Below, one piece after another: positions 48,789 to 59,531 of a stretch of 64,000 nt of DNA. The DNA comes from Helicobacter cetorum MIT 99-5656 (GTDB lineage Bacteria; Campylobacterota; Campylobacteria; Campylobacterales; Helicobacteraceae): assembly GCF_000259275.1 (NCBI RefSeq), contig NC_017735.1, forward strand, positions 1 to 64,000, in the 5' to 3' direction. The notes below the pieces were generated by a model. It was not told the DNA's origin and searched no databases. It saw only the letters and a list, made by a program, of their open reading frames with translations. Every line of letters begins with the position of its first letter. Within the stretch, counting starts at the first letter, position 1. The translations under genes and the position numbers were made by a program.

Positions 48789-49151
48789 TTAAATATAATC
48801 CTAAAACTTCTTTTTTACCCTCTAAATCTAGTGCTAGAATGGTATAAACCGCCTTAGTAACATACCTACCATCTTCTTTAATCTTATAGTGGATTGCATC
48901 TAAATCACACAAAAGGATAGATAGCTTTAAGGAGTCTAATTTGGACATTCTCTTAGCTTGTCTATGATTTTATCTGTAATGGCACTCATAGTGGCTATAC
49001 TTAACTCTATCCTATAAATTTCTTCAAATATGTTTTACAATATCCTTATAGTTCAATCCTAAGCCATACATAGAGAGTATCCAATCTTTCTATTTCATTA
49101 GAGATACTAGTTTGATTTTTCTTTACAATTTGGGGTTCAAAAGTTCCTGCT

Positions 49152-49412
49152 CTATCTCTTCTTAGTATTCAGTATAAAAGCTCCATCGGTGCTTTTAATA
49201 GTCTTAGAAGATTTACCATTCTTACGATTTTTATTGCCCCCTAAAAACCTTAGTGCAATATGGGTTTTTATTGCAACTTTTAGTGCTGCTTCTATAAGTT
49301 GTTTAACTAATGGAGCTAAAACACCATCTTTACCACTAATTTTTTTACCTGCTAAAATTTGTTGCACTGCGTTATTAAAATCAAAATTTTGTTCTTGTTC
49401 TGTCATAATCAA
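49152..49412 (-). pseudogene. IS256 transposase, N-terminal fragment
   Basis: This 86-residue open frame has QQILAGKKISGKDGVLAPLV and then NKNRKNGKSSKTIKSTDGAF, the basic N-terminal DNA-binding part of IS256-family transposases. It stops where the next section (RRDRAGTFEPQIVKKNQ) continues in another frame. Confidence 0.8.
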
Positions 49413-51147
49413 TCCTTTTTGTTATTTTAGTGGATTGACACAGAATTTTTAATGGACCCCTTTCTTGCTCTGCTAATTGTAGGGGGGTTAGGGCTTTTTC
49501 TTGTTTTATTAGTTCTTTTTGGGTAGGATTGTTTTTAGCGTCACCGTGAGAGAGAAACTCACGGCGTGCAACAGGATTATTTTCTGTTAGCAAGGCGCTT
49601 GAAACTTCTTTATATCTATTACTATTTTTATAATTACCATTGCTCTTATACATCGTTTTTAAAGCTAGTTCATTATTGCCTGTATATGCAACTTCAACCA
49701 CCACTGCATAGCCGTTAATTTGCTTAAACGCTGTTATTGTATTATTGCCCCTATTGTCTTTAGTCTTAATAACTTCATCAGCGTTGTTAATAAAATTTCT
49801 ATAGTTTGCTATATCTTGGTAAGTTATAGGATTTGTATCTTTTGAATGCTTTTTTAAAATGTGTTGTATCGCTTGATAATCTAAACTCGCTCTTATATTA
49901 TCATCGTGTTTAAAATTCAAGTCTTTTAATAATTCTTGTTCTCTTGGGCTTATTTTCTCAATAATCATTTTTTTATTGTTTTTATGTAAAAACTCTACGA
50001 CTTCATCGTTTAGATTATTATTTCCATAAATAGGTGCGTTAATGCCTTTTGTAGGTAGTTTTTCATTTGATAGTAATTCTTTTATTTCTGTATTTTTCAA
50101 ATTCAAATCTGAAAAATTAAGCCCTGTATCATTATTTAAAGCGTTGTTTATTCTGTTTTTAATCTCTTTTTCTGTGGCTTCGTTTGTGGCTTGTCTTAAT
50201 GGCTCTTGGGTGGCTTGTGGTAGATGGGCATCGTTTGTGGCTTGATTTAGATGGGCATCTTTTATAGCTGGCTCTGTAACTTCTCTCGCTGGCTCTTGTG
50301 TATTTAGGTGGGCTTCTTTGGTGGCTTGCTCTGTGATTTCTTTCGCTTGCTCTTGTGTGGCTTGTCTTAATGGCTCTTTTGTATTTATAGGGGAATCGTT
50401 TGTGGGTGCTTTTAATGGCTCTTTTGTTGCTGGCTCGCTGGCTTGTTTAAAATCTTGTTTAGCTTGATTTAAACCGCCTTGTAATTCATCTATAATCTTA
50501 AGGGTATCATTTGAAAATTTAGAATTTTTAGCGCTTAATTCAAGGTTTTTACTAAACTCATCAACGCTTGAGCTTCTCTCTAAAGCTCGCTTAATGTGGT
50601 ATTTTAAAGCGGCTCCTGCGGTGCTTTCGTTTAGGGCTTTGGGTAGCTTTAGCCCTAGAAATCTATCGGGGGCATTTCTATAGAGTGTCCCTAAAGCAAA
50701 CTTAGTCCATAAAAACTTCGCCGCCCCGCTTAGGGTGGTGGCTAGTCCTTGGTTAATGTTTTTAGTAGTAGCGGCTTTTAGGTTGTTAGCTATTTGTGAA
50801 TCATTTTTAAAAAGCTTATGAAAGCCGTTAGCTATGTCTATATATTCCTTAGCCTTTGGGGTGTTAAAAACGCCGCCTTTAAATTCATTTAACTTGTTAA
50901 AAAAGTTATGACTATCAAAAACTTTTAAATCGCCTTGTGTGCTATCTTGCATTAAGCGATTTAGCATGCTTAATTCTATGCGTTCTCTGTCTTGTGTGTT
51001 TAAGCCTTTTGTTAAGACTTCGTAATTGCTTAAATCTTTCTCGCCTTGTCCTTGTATAACTTTCATTAAGGATTTAATAGCATCTTGCTCTTTCACATTT
51101 CTATCTCTTATTTTAGCGGTGTCTATTAAGTCCATGGTGGCTTTCAT
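49381..51147 (-). CDS. PBECR-like nuclease polyprotein, main open part
   Basis: The 588-residue frame is the C-terminal part of a larger gene. Its N-terminal third is helical (DAIKSLMKVIQGQGEKDLSN, FHKLFKNDSQIANNLKAATT). The middle, roughly residues 235-330, is a degenerate repeat linker built from EPLRQATQE- and KEAHLN-like units. Residues 370-500 are the nuclease-like domain (IRASLDYQAIQHILKKHSKD, ITYQDIANYRNFINNADEVI, NGYAVVVEVAY, LKTMYKSNGNYKNS), homologous to the protein at 46466-47473. The last 21 or so residues (from about 49460 down) are IS-derived. Reading continues upstream in the same frame, so the ATG at 51147 is not the true start. It is probably from a phage or TnPZ-like element. 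Confidence 0.65.
   Translation of the reverse strand: MKATMDLIDTAKIRDRNVKEQDAIKSLMKVIQGQGEKDLSNYEVLTKGLNTQDRERIELSMLNRLMQDSTQGDLKVFDSHNFFNKLNEFKGGVFNTPKAKEYIDIANGFHKLFKNDSQIANNLKAATTKNINQGLATTLSGAAKFLWTKFALGTLYRNAPDRFLGLKLPKALNESTAGAALKYHIKRALERSSSVDEFSKNLELSAKNSKFSNDTLKIIDELQGGLNQAKQDFKQASEPATKEPLKAPTNDSPINTKEPLRQATQEQAKEITEQATKEAHLNTQEPAREVTEPAIKDAHLNQATNDAHLPQATQEPLRQATNEATEKEIKNRINNALNNDTGLNFSDLNLKNTEIKELLSNEKLPTKGINAPIYGNNNLNDEVVEFLHKNNKKMIIEKISPREQELLKDLNFKHDDNIRASLDYQAIQHILKKHSKDTNPITYQDIANYRNFINNADEVIKTKDNRGNNTITAFKQINGYAVVVEVAYTGNNELALKTMYKSNGNYKNSNRYKEVSSALLTENNPVARREFLSHGDAKNNPTQKELIKQEKALTPLQLAEQERGPLKILCQSTKITKRIDYDRTRTKF
49435..49460 (-). repeat. IS256-family terminal inverted repeat, right
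   Basis: This right end is the inverse partner of 48132-48157. The bases directly outside, TTTCTTG, repeat the sequence at the left border. Confidence 0.8.
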
Positions 51148-51231
51148 ATTTCTGTAATCATTTATTGCAGTGTTATGTAGCTCTTTGATTGGCTCTTTTG
51201 TGGTTTGTCCGCTGGTGGCGGTGGCTTGCCC

Positions 51232-51510
51232 TTACATGACTTTGTATATATCTATCGTTAATATTTGGGGTAAAGTTCTAAAAATTGTATCATTGTCTTG
51301 TGCCATTGGCATATGAATGTGTTCGTTATTCCCATCTGTGAAGGATTTAATATAATCTTTTTTAGCTGCATCTTTGTCTTTTGTAAAAATTTCAATGTGT
51401 GGCTCTTTTAAAGTCGGTTCTACAAAGTTTAAATAAGCTAGTCTGTGTTTGCTATTTGGTTTTTCTCTCAAATGATTAAATTGTCTAAAGGCTACAAGCC
51501 CTACACTCAT
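51232..51510 (-). pseudogene. Upstream part of the PBECR-like polyprotein, cut by one TAA
   Basis: The 92 residues (YLNFVEPTLKEPHIEIFTKD, KKDYIKSFTDGNNEHIHMPM) look like the end of another PBECR-type nuclease module. The stop TAA at 51232-51234 is in the same frame as the downstream open part, with only 28 codons (QATATSGQTTKEPIKELHNT and so on) between it and the ATG at 51147. One base change would join them into a single gene of more than 700 codons. Confidence 0.65.
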
Positions 51511-52089
51511 TAAATAAGCAAAAAAACCCTACCAAAAGATATATCTCAAGGTCAAGCGATTTTGACCCCTGCTAACACGCCTTAAATTGAGTGGGCATCT
51601 CACATCTTTACATCTCAAATACAAAAGTTCATATGGCTTAAAACTTGGATTTTAAGCCCTTTTTTGCTTAAGCCATCTGAAATTTTAGCCTAAAAGCTTC
51701 TCTAAAAACAGCACAAAAAAATCGCTTCTTGTTTTAGCAAATTTTATAAAACATCTTAGCTTAGTATCTTATAATCCACAAAGCCACCAAACCACCGATA
51801 ATAAAAACCCACTAACCCTAAAACAAGCTTGTACCTGTGGTTAAGCTTCTTGGTTTCATTCTTTTTTTATGAGAACGACAAACTTCTCAAGGATGATTCA
51901 ATGCTGGATTTTGCCTTATTCTTTAATCTTAAATTCTAGCTTTTTCAACATTCAAAAAGTTATTTTTCATTAAAAACATTATTTTAAATCATTTGTTAAT
52001 TATCTAGGTTTTTATGCCCTTTGATTATCGTAAGTTACTTATAAAATTTTGAAGTTCAATTGATTAAAAAACTCTTTTCTATTTTTGAC
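51511..52089. other. Gap between element debris and fabH operon end
   Basis: No open frame or recognisable protein relic is seen. A TATAAT at 51770-51775 could be a promoter. The sequence after 51600 is AT-rich with short palindromes. This gap contains one end of the apparent large inversion. Confidence 0.45.
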
Positions 52090-52380
52090 TCATTTGGCTT
52101 GCTCTTTAGCCATCTGTGCGTGTTTGCAATCTTTCTTAAAAGATTTGGCAATGTAGTTTGTTTTGAGTGTAGAAGTGAAAGCTTCGTGGCATTTTTGAAG
52201 TTTCTTATCTCGTGCCTGGGGGTTTTGAAGATAGTATTTCACCGGATGCACGAAACTAAAATAAAAACCCATAGGGGCGTTACGGCTACTTGGCGTGCCT
52301 TCGCAATGGTCGCTACAATAATTGCTCTGTGCTTTCAAACCCTCTAAAATTAGAAGCACTAAAAAAACTATCTTTTGCAT
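52090..52380 (-). CDS. Small secreted Cys-containing protein (HP0203-like)
   Basis: From ATG 52380 the protein has about 96 residues; the frame opens 11 codons earlier. The signal peptide is MQKIVFLVLLILEGLKA, cut before QSNYCSDHCEG. The mature protein has four Cys (YCSDHC and two later), with SSRNAPMGFYFSFVHPVKYY and many Lys near the end. The paired Cys suggest periplasmic disulfides. It lies 19 bp downstream of fabH and is probably cotranscribed. Its function is unknown. Confidence 0.7.
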   Translation of the reverse strand: MQKIVFLVLLILEGLKAQSNYCSDHCEGTPSSRNAPMGFYFSFVHPVKYYLQNPQARDKKLQKCHEAFTSTLKTNYIAKSFKKDCKHAQMAKEQAK

Positions 52381-52399
52381 CAAAAGTCCTTTTAATAGC

Positions 52400-53395
52400 T
52401 TACTCCCCACCAAAATACACTAACGCTGAACCCCAAGTGAGACCCCCACCAAAAGCGTCTAAAAGCATTAAATCACCCTTTTTTAAACGCCCTTCTTCAT
52501 AGGCTTCACACATAGCCATAGGAATACTTGCAGCTGAAGTATTGCCGTATTTATGCACCGTTAAAACCACTTGCTCATCTTTGAAATCTAAATGCTCTCT
52601 CACGGCTTGAATGATTCTCAGATTCGCCTGGTGCGGAATAAACAGCCGCACATCTTCAGGTTTCAAAGCGTTTTTTTCTAAAATCATTTCTACATCTTTG
52701 AGAAGCGTTTTAACCGCCAACTTAAACACTTCATTCCCTTTCATGTGTAAAAAAGGCATTGAGCTATCTTCATGCGGACTAAAGGGCGTTGCTTGAAGCG
52801 TTCGTGGCGTGTAGAGATAGTCTGAAAAATTCCCATTCGCTGAAGTTTGCACATCTAAAATGCTCTCTTTTAAATCTGTTGTCCTACCTACTACACACGC
52901 CCCAGCCCCATCACCAAATAAAATACAAGTCCCCCTATCCTTAAAATCTAGCACGCTACTAGTCTTTTCTGCTCCGACAATCAGCACATTTTCATACATC
53001 CCACTCTCAACATAGGCCTTAGCTACAGACAATAGATAGATAAAGCCTGTGCAAGCGGCTGATATATCAAAGGCGGGCTTGTTCTCAATGCCTAATTTCG
53101 CACTCAACACACAAGCAGTTGAGGGCATGGCTAAAAAATCAGGGCTTAATGTCGCCACAATAACTAAATTAATGTCTTGTGGGGTGAGTTTTGCACGCTC
53201 TATAGCCTTTTTAGCAGCCATAAAGCCCAAATCACTACTTTTTTCACTCGCTTGTGCGAAACGCCGCTCTTTAATACCTGTTCGCTTCTCTATCCATTCA
53301 TCACTGGTATCTAAAAATTTTTGAAACTCCGCATTCCCTACACACTCATCTGGAGCATGCATAGCAATTGACTTAAGAGAGGCATAAAACTTCAT
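52400..53395 (-). CDS. fabH: 3-oxoacyl-ACP synthase III
   Basis: The enzyme starts fatty acid synthesis by condensing acetyl-CoA with malonyl-ACP. The 331 residues include the catalytic Cys in [20 protein letters not shown] near residue 113, the His in [11 protein letters not shown] near 255, and the Asn in [13 protein letters not shown] near 285. The end [19 protein letters not shown] is typical. It is 9 bp downstream of plsX in the phospholipid and fatty acid operon. Confidence 0.95.
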   Translation of the reverse strand: MKFYASLKSIAMHAPDECVGNAEFQKFLDTSDEWIEKRTGIKERRFAQASEKSSDLGFMAAKKAIERAKLTPQDINLVIVATLSPDFLAMPSTACVLSAKLGIENKPAFDISAACTGFIYLLSVAKAYVESGMYENVLIVGAEKTSSVLDFKDRGTCILFGDGAGACVVGRTTDLKESILDVQTSANGNFSDYLYTPRTLQATPFSPHEDSSMPFLHMKGNEVFKLAVKTLLKDVEMILEKNALKPEDVRLFIPHQANLRIIQAVREHLDFKDEQVVLTVHKYGNTSAASIPMAMCEAYEEGRLKKGDLMLLDAFGGGLTWGSALVYFGGE

Positions 53396-53404
53396 TCAAT
53401 CCCC

Positions 53405-54430
53405 TTACAACAATGAGCTAGCATTCTGAGTACCACACTCACACCGAGATGATTTCAAACGCTCAAACGCCTTTGTGATTCTCAAACAAACTTGACTTTC
53501 AACAGCACTAATAGCCTGGTAAATCGCACATTCAATCGCCCTAGCGTTGCTCTTACCATGGCTAATAATCACGCTTTTATTAACCCCAAGTAGTGGTGCA
53601 CCCCCATACTCGGCATAATCGGTTTTTTGCTTCAAGGTGTTAAAGGCGTTTTTAAGCATTAAAGCCCCTATTTTAGACTTAAGAGAGCTTTTAATTTCTT
53701 CCTTAAAAATAGAGCCTATCGCACTAGCCACACCTTCAGTCGTTTTTAACACCACATTACCTGTAAAACCATCACACACAACGACATCTACAAGTCCCTT
53801 AAAAATATCATTCCCTTCTATATTACCATAGAAAAAATCATAGTTTTTAAGCATTTTGTGGGTTTCTTTGACAAGCATGTTACCTTTGATATCTTCTTCG
53901 CCATTACTCAAAAGCCCCACCTTAGGATTTTCATAATTTAACACACTTCTAGCATACTCATACCCCATAAGTGCGAAATCTACCAGGTATTCAGGCTTAC
54001 AATCAGTATTCGCTCCCGCATCTAGCAACACACCAGGGCGTTTGCCAACACTAGGCATTAAAGTGCAAATGGCGGGTCGCTCTACACCTTTGATACGCCC
54101 TAAGCGTAAGGTTGCTAAACCCATAGTAGCCCCGCTATGTCCCGCTGAAATCAAAGCGTCAGCACCATTTTTCAAAATATCCATACCCAAATAAATAGAA
54201 GATTCCTTACGCTTAATAGCCTCAGTAGCCACTTCTTCCATTCTAATATAATCTTGTGTGTGAATAATATCAACTTTGCTCGCTAACTCTTTAGAAATAA
54301 AAGGAGTCGCCTTGTTTTTATCCCCCACCAAAACAACGCTAAAACTCCTATTTTCTAGGGCTCTTGAAACGCCCTCAATAACAGGTAAAACCCCATGGTC
54401 AGCTCCCATTAAGTCTATGACAATTTTCAT
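53405..54430 (-). CDS. plsX: Phosphate acyltransferase PlsX
   Basis: The enzyme converts acyl-ACP to acyl-phosphate for PlsY, the first phospholipid step. The 341 residues start [20 protein letters not shown]. They show [20 protein letters not shown] near residue 95, [20 protein letters not shown] near 122, [20 protein letters not shown] near 200 and APLLGVN near 277. The gene sits between rpmF and fabH, the standard rpmF-plsX-fabH arrangement. Confidence 0.95.
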   Translation of the reverse strand: MKIVIDLMGADHGVLPVIEGVSRALENRSFSVVLVGDKNKATPFISKELASKVDIIHTQDYIRMEEVATEAIKRKESSIYLGMDILKNGADALISAGHSGATMGLATLRLGRIKGVERPAICTLMPSVGKRPGVLLDAGANTDCKPEYLVDFALMGYEYARSVLNYENPKVGLLSNGEEDIKGNMLVKETHKMLKNYDFFYGNIEGNDIFKGLVDVVVCDGFTGNVVLKTTEGVASAIGSIFKEEIKSSLKSKIGALMLKNAFNTLKQKTDYAEYGGAPLLGVNKSVIISHGKSNARAIECAIYQAISAVESQVCLRITKAFERLKSSRCECGTQNASSLL

Positions 54431-54506
54431 TATGTATCCTTAAAAGGCTTGTGTAATCTCCCCACCTACTCCATAATAATAGAACCCCTTATTAAGGGTG
54501 CTTTTA

Positions 54507-54656
54507 TTACTGGTATTCTTTGGTAAATTTATTCACATGGTGAGAAAGCTTCCAAGTGCCATCTTTTGCTTTCACAGGCTTAGCTAGTTTAACGGTGTAA
54601 TGGGTGCGTCTTTTTGCCGCTCTTGTTTTACTCACTCTTCTATCAGGTACTGCCAT
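54507..54656 (-). CDS. rpmF: 50S ribosomal protein bL32
   Basis: This 49-residue gene is too short for most ORF filters. The protein reads [20 protein letters not shown] at the start and ends KFTKEYQ, a clear bL32. The zinc-binding Cys of many L32 proteins are absent, as in H. pylori. ATG at 54654-54656 follows AAGGAG. It lies between the yceD-like gene and plsX, which is the common order in bacteria. Confidence 0.95.
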   Translation of the reverse strand: MAVPDRRVSKTRAAKRRTHYTVKLAKPVKAKDGTWKLSHHVNKFTKEYQ

Positions 54657-54674
54657 AAAATCTCCTTAAAATAT

Positions 54675-55031
54675 TCAATCTGTATAGTGGTAGTCTAATT
54701 TAATGGACTCCACTTCAGAGCGTAAAATCTCGCTCAAATCAATAAAACCATTGAAAGATTCAATAACATCTAAATTATCAAAACCTAAACTTTGGCTTTG
54801 CATATCCCACACGCCGTCTGAAACATGCAAAACCAAAGGCTCATCAATTTGACGCTTAAATTCCTTACCGCTTAAGCTACAAACAAGCATAAGCTCCCCC
54901 TTAATTCGGGCATTCAAGCGAAAAATTTTTCCATTCAAACGCACAACTTCGCCTTCTAAGCTCACGCCTTCATACTCTAAAGAGATTTTTTTAGGCACAT
55001 TAGAAGCGATTTTACGCATTTCAAGCTTCAT
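54675..55031 (-). CDS. YceD/DUF177 family protein
   Basis: The 118-residue protein has the DUF177 pattern: FRLNARIKGELMLVCSLSGK near residue 37, then FKRQIDEPLVLHV. It ends with IDLSEILRSEVESIKLDYHY. Members are usually encoded just before rpmF and are linked to 23S rRNA processing or accumulation in plants and E. coli. The usual second CxxC is absent. It lies 18 bp upstream of rpmF and 18 bp downstream of ndk. Confidence 0.85.
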   Translation of the reverse strand: MKLEMRKIASNVPKKISLEYEGVSLEGEVVRLNGKIFRLNARIKGELMLVCSLSGKEFKRQIDEPLVLHVSDGVWDMQSQSLGFDNLDVIESFNGFIDLSEILRSEVESIKLDYHYTD

Positions 55032-55049
55032 GCTAACGCTTTGAAAGTC

Positions 55050-55463
55050 CTAAAGTTCTCTAGTGGCAAAAAAGAAAGCGATTTCATTCTTTGCATTTTC
55101 TAAGCTATCGCTCCCATGCACTGCATTTGCGTCAATGCTTGTTGCAAAATCCGCTCTTATAGTGCCTTTTTGAGCCATTTTAGGGTCGGTCGCCCCCATA
55201 AGCTCCCTATTTTTAGCCACAGCATCTTCACCTTCTAAAACCATAACCACTACCGCACCACTTGTCATAAACCCCACTAAGTCTTTGAAAAAAGGTCTGT
55301 CCTTATGCACCGCATAAAAAACCTTAGCATCTTGCTCGCTTAAATGCAAGCGTTTCATAGCGATTACTTCTAGATTATTGCTCTCAAAACGCTCAATAAT
55401 TTTTCCTACAACTCTTTTTTTAACCGCATCAGGCTTAATAATAGATAGCGTTCTTTGTTTCAA
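55050..55463 (-). CDS. ndk: Nucleoside diphosphate kinase
   Basis: The enzyme balances nucleoside triphosphates through a phosphohistidine. The 137 residues start [20 protein letters not shown]. The active His is in [20 protein letters not shown] near residue 117, and the nucleotide-binding region is [20 protein letters not shown] near 55. It lies in the metK-ndk-yceD-rpmF operon. Confidence 0.95.
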   Translation of the reverse strand: MKQRTLSIIKPDAVKKRVVGKIIERFESNNLEVIAMKRLHLSEQDAKVFYAVHKDRPFFKDLVGFMTSGAVVVMVLEGEDAVAKNRELMGATDPKMAQKGTIRADFATSIDANAVHGSDSLENAKNEIAFFFATREL

Positions 55464-55529
55464 TTTAAACTCCTTGTGAATTTTTGATTATACAAAAATT
55501 TTTCTAATTTATTACCCTTAGGGCATTTT

Positions 55530-56681
55530 TTAATGCTTGAAAAACGCCTTAATTTCTTCAGCCTTATTAGTCTTTTCCCAAGTAAACTCATCTAGCTCAC
55601 GCCCAAAATGCCCATAAGCTGAAGTGAGTGAATAAATGGGTCTTAATAAATCCAAGCTTTCAATAATGCCTTTTGGTGTGAGCTTGAAAATAGATTTCAC
55701 GCATTTTTCTAGCTCCGCACTTGAATACTTGCTCGTATTATGTGTATTCACATAAATAGATACCGGCTCAACTACGCCAATCGCATAGGCAAGTTGCACA
55801 GTCGCTTTATCACAAACCCCACTAGCTACTAGGTTTTTAGCCACATATCTAGCCGCATAAGCCGCACTTCTATCCACCTTGCTAGGGTCTTTTCCGCTAA
55901 AGGCTCCCCCACCATGTGCACAACTCCCCCCATAAGTATCTACAATGATTTTTCTACCGGTTAAACCTGCATCGCCTTGTGGCCCACCGATAACAAATTT
56001 TCCTGTAGGATTTACAAAAAACTTAATGTTATCATGCAAATATTCTTTGGGTAAAACCTTATAAACAATCTCTTCAATCACCGCTTCTTTTAAATGCTTT
56101 TGTGAGACTTCTGGAGAATGCTGGGTGGAAATAACAATTGTATCAATGCTTATGGGCTTGTTATTTTCATAACGCACGCTCACTTGAGACTTGCCATCAG
56201 GTCTTAAAAAAGGCAAGCTATTATCTTTTCTCTTTTGAGCTAGAGCAAAAGTGAGTTGATGGGCTAAATGAATGGGTAAGGGCATAAGTGTGGGAGTCTC
56301 TTTGCATGCATAGCCAAACATAAGCCCTTGGTCTCCTGCACCAATCTCGCCATCTTCTCTATCCACGCCTTGATTAATATCAGGGCTTTGCTCGCCAATG
56401 CCATTTAAAACCGCCGCACTTCTATAATCAAAGCCATAAAGAGCGTCTGTATAACCAATCTTTTTAACCACTTCTCTAGCAATCTCTTGCATAGGGGCAT
56501 AAACAGAAGTTTTTAACTCGCCAGTTATCACACAAAACCCATTAGAAACTAAAGTTTCGCATGCGACTTTTGCTTTTTTGTCTCGTGCGATAATATAATC
56601 TAAAACCGCATCACTGATTTGGTCAGCCATTTTATCAGGATGACCTTCAGTAACCGATTCTGAAGTGAAAAGAAAACTCAT
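55530..56681 (-). CDS. metK: S-adenosylmethionine synthase
   Basis: The enzyme makes SAM from methionine and ATP. The 383 residues begin [20 protein letters not shown]. They include [20 protein letters not shown] near residue 120 and [20 protein letters not shown] near 257, both active-site signatures. The C-terminus has [20 protein letters not shown]. It follows lpxD by 66 bp. Confidence 0.96.
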   Translation of the reverse strand: MSFLFTSESVTEGHPDKMADQISDAVLDYIIARDKKAKVACETLVSNGFCVITGELKTSVYAPMQEIAREVVKKIGYTDALYGFDYRSAAVLNGIGEQSPDINQGVDREDGEIGAGDQGLMFGYACKETPTLMPLPIHLAHQLTFALAQKRKDNSLPFLRPDGKSQVSVRYENNKPISIDTIVISTQHSPEVSQKHLKEAVIEEIVYKVLPKEYLHDNIKFFVNPTGKFVIGGPQGDAGLTGRKIIVDTYGGSCAHGGGAFSGKDPSKVDRSAAYAARYVAKNLVASGVCDKATVQLAYAIGVVEPVSIYVNTHNTSKYSSAELEKCVKSIFKLTPKGIIESLDLLRPIYSLTSAYGHFGRELDEFTWEKTNKAEEIKAFFKH

Positions 56682-56747
56682 TATTTTATCCTTTTGTTTA
56701 AATATTGAATTGTAATTAGAAATTAGGCTTATTATAACTTATTCATT

Positions 56748-57758
56748 TTAAGATTTAAAAAACCCTTTAGCTTTTTGCAACAAGCTTGACTTTTGCTGTT
56801 TTCTAAAGTTTGTCCGTAAATGGGCTAAGAAATGGTGCCACTCATGGATTTCCATAGCAGGAATGGCTCCGGCAAAATTCGTATTAGGGGGTAAATCCTT
56901 ACCTACCGCACTTTTACCCCCAATTTGAGTAAATTCACCTACATGCAAATGCCCCCCAATGCCTACTTGCCCGCCAAAGACTACATTGCGCCCTGTGGTT
57001 GTAGAGCCACTTAAGCCCACTTGAGAGACTACAATGCTGTGTTCGCCCAAGACACAATTATGTCCGATTTGCACCAAATTATCAATTTTAACGCCTTCTT
57101 TAATTAAGGTCTCGCCAAAAACCGCCCTATCAATGGCGGTGTTTGCCCCAATTTCTACATTCTTTTGGATTCTTACAACGCCTACATGCTCAATTTTGAT
57201 ATGCTCTCCAAGGGCTGTATGAGCGTAACCAAAGCCATCGCCCCCAATCACACTACCGGCATGAATAATGACATTATCTTCTAAAATCGTGTTTTGATAC
57301 AAAGTTACATGCGGATACAAAATGCAATTTTTACCTATTTTTACCCCATCAGCAATCACCACATTAGGATAAATCAAAGAATTTTCGCCAATTTCTACAT
57401 TTTCTCCAATAATAACCTGTGGCATGATAGTAACTTTTTCAAAATGCTTAGGCTCACTCACTTTTTCTGGGTTTTTAAAAAAAGGGATTTTAAAAGCATG
57501 CGAGACTTTAGCAAAGGCTAAATGCGGATTATCCACAACTAAAGCTTGTATATGTTTTGGCACTTTAGAAGACTCTTTTTTACGGATAAACACCGCCCCA
57601 GCCTTTGAATCTTTTAAAAGCTTGAGATAGCGTGCTTGGTCAATGTAGCTAATATCATTAGGTGTAGCCTTATCTAAAGGAGCTAAGGCATTGACTTCAA
57701 AATCGTTTGAAAATTCTGTCTCAATAGAATAGGTGCTTAATAATTCACTTAATTTCAT
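56748..57758 (-). CDS. lpxD: UDP-3-O-(3-hydroxyacyl)glucosamine N-acyltransferase
   Basis: The enzyme adds the second hydroxyacyl chain in lipid A synthesis. The first 100 residues are a uridine-binding domain (LSELLSTYSIETEF). From about residue 108 the left-handed beta helix of hexapeptide repeats runs (IGENVEIGENSLIYPNVVIA, GVKIGKNCILYPHVTLYQNT), with the catalytic His in NLVQIGHNCVLGEHSIVVSQ near 235. The frame begins one codon earlier with TTG. I chose ATG 57758 because AAGGATATTTG precedes it. Confidence 0.94.
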   Translation of the reverse strand: MKLSELLSTYSIETEFSNDFEVNALAPLDKATPNDISYIDQARYLKLLKDSKAGAVFIRKKESSKVPKHIQALVVDNPHLAFAKVSHAFKIPFFKNPEKVSEPKHFEKVTIMPQVIIGENVEIGENSLIYPNVVIADGVKIGKNCILYPHVTLYQNTILEDNVIIHAGSVIGGDGFGYAHTALGEHIKIEHVGVVRIQKNVEIGANTAIDRAVFGETLIKEGVKIDNLVQIGHNCVLGEHSIVVSQVGLSGSTTTGRNVVFGGQVGIGGHLHVGEFTQIGGKSAVGKDLPPNTNFAGAIPAMEIHEWHHFLAHLRTNFRKQQKSSLLQKAKGFFKS

Positions 57759-57767
57759 CAAATATCC

Positions 57768-59311
<1,544 letters not shown>

Positions 59312-59347
59312 AGATTATCCTTAATTCTGTAGGTGATAACTAGCATT

Positions 59348-59353
59348 ATTATA
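59348..59353 (-). promoter_or_regulatory. -10 box for the tpiA-fabI-lpxD operon
   Basis: On the minus strand a perfect TATAAT (complement of 59348-59353) lies 36 bp upstream of the tpiA ATG. The 220-bp divergent spacer to frdC also contains the frdC promoter, which I cannot place with confidence. Confidence 0.55.
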
Positions 59354-59531
59354 TCGCATGCGTTTTAAAAATGTAAATTTTAAACAATAGCCCCCTTTAA
59401 TTTTATTTTTTTCTCAATTTAGGGGATGGTTATAAGAAAAATTACCTTTAATGTAGTAACATGAAAATAGTGTTTTTGTATCAAAACGCTCAGATTGAGC
59501 CAAAATTTGAGTTTTTTTAGGAGCAATTTTT

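Larger units (their letters stand above)
48132..49460. mobile_element. Decayed IS256-family insertion sequence
   Basis: Two 26-bp terminal inverted repeats, 48132-48157 and 49435-49460, match at 22 of 26 positions and share AAATTCTGTGTCAA. The 1,329-bp interior encodes a mutator-type transposase on the minus strand in several frames. The flanks share TTTCTTG (48126-48132 and 49461-49467), a possible target-site duplication that overlaps the end by one base. The element lies between, and truncates, the 3' ends of two convergent genes. It cannot be autonomous. Confidence 0.85.

Noticed and set aside
49381-49460. C-terminal residues of the minus nuclease protein after LQLAEQERG
   Set aside because: They are encoded by the insertion sequence end and are not a native domain.
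46000-52000. Intact prophage
   Set aside because: No capsid, terminase, integrase or attachment sites are seen; only nuclease relics, a membrane protein and a decayed IS remain.
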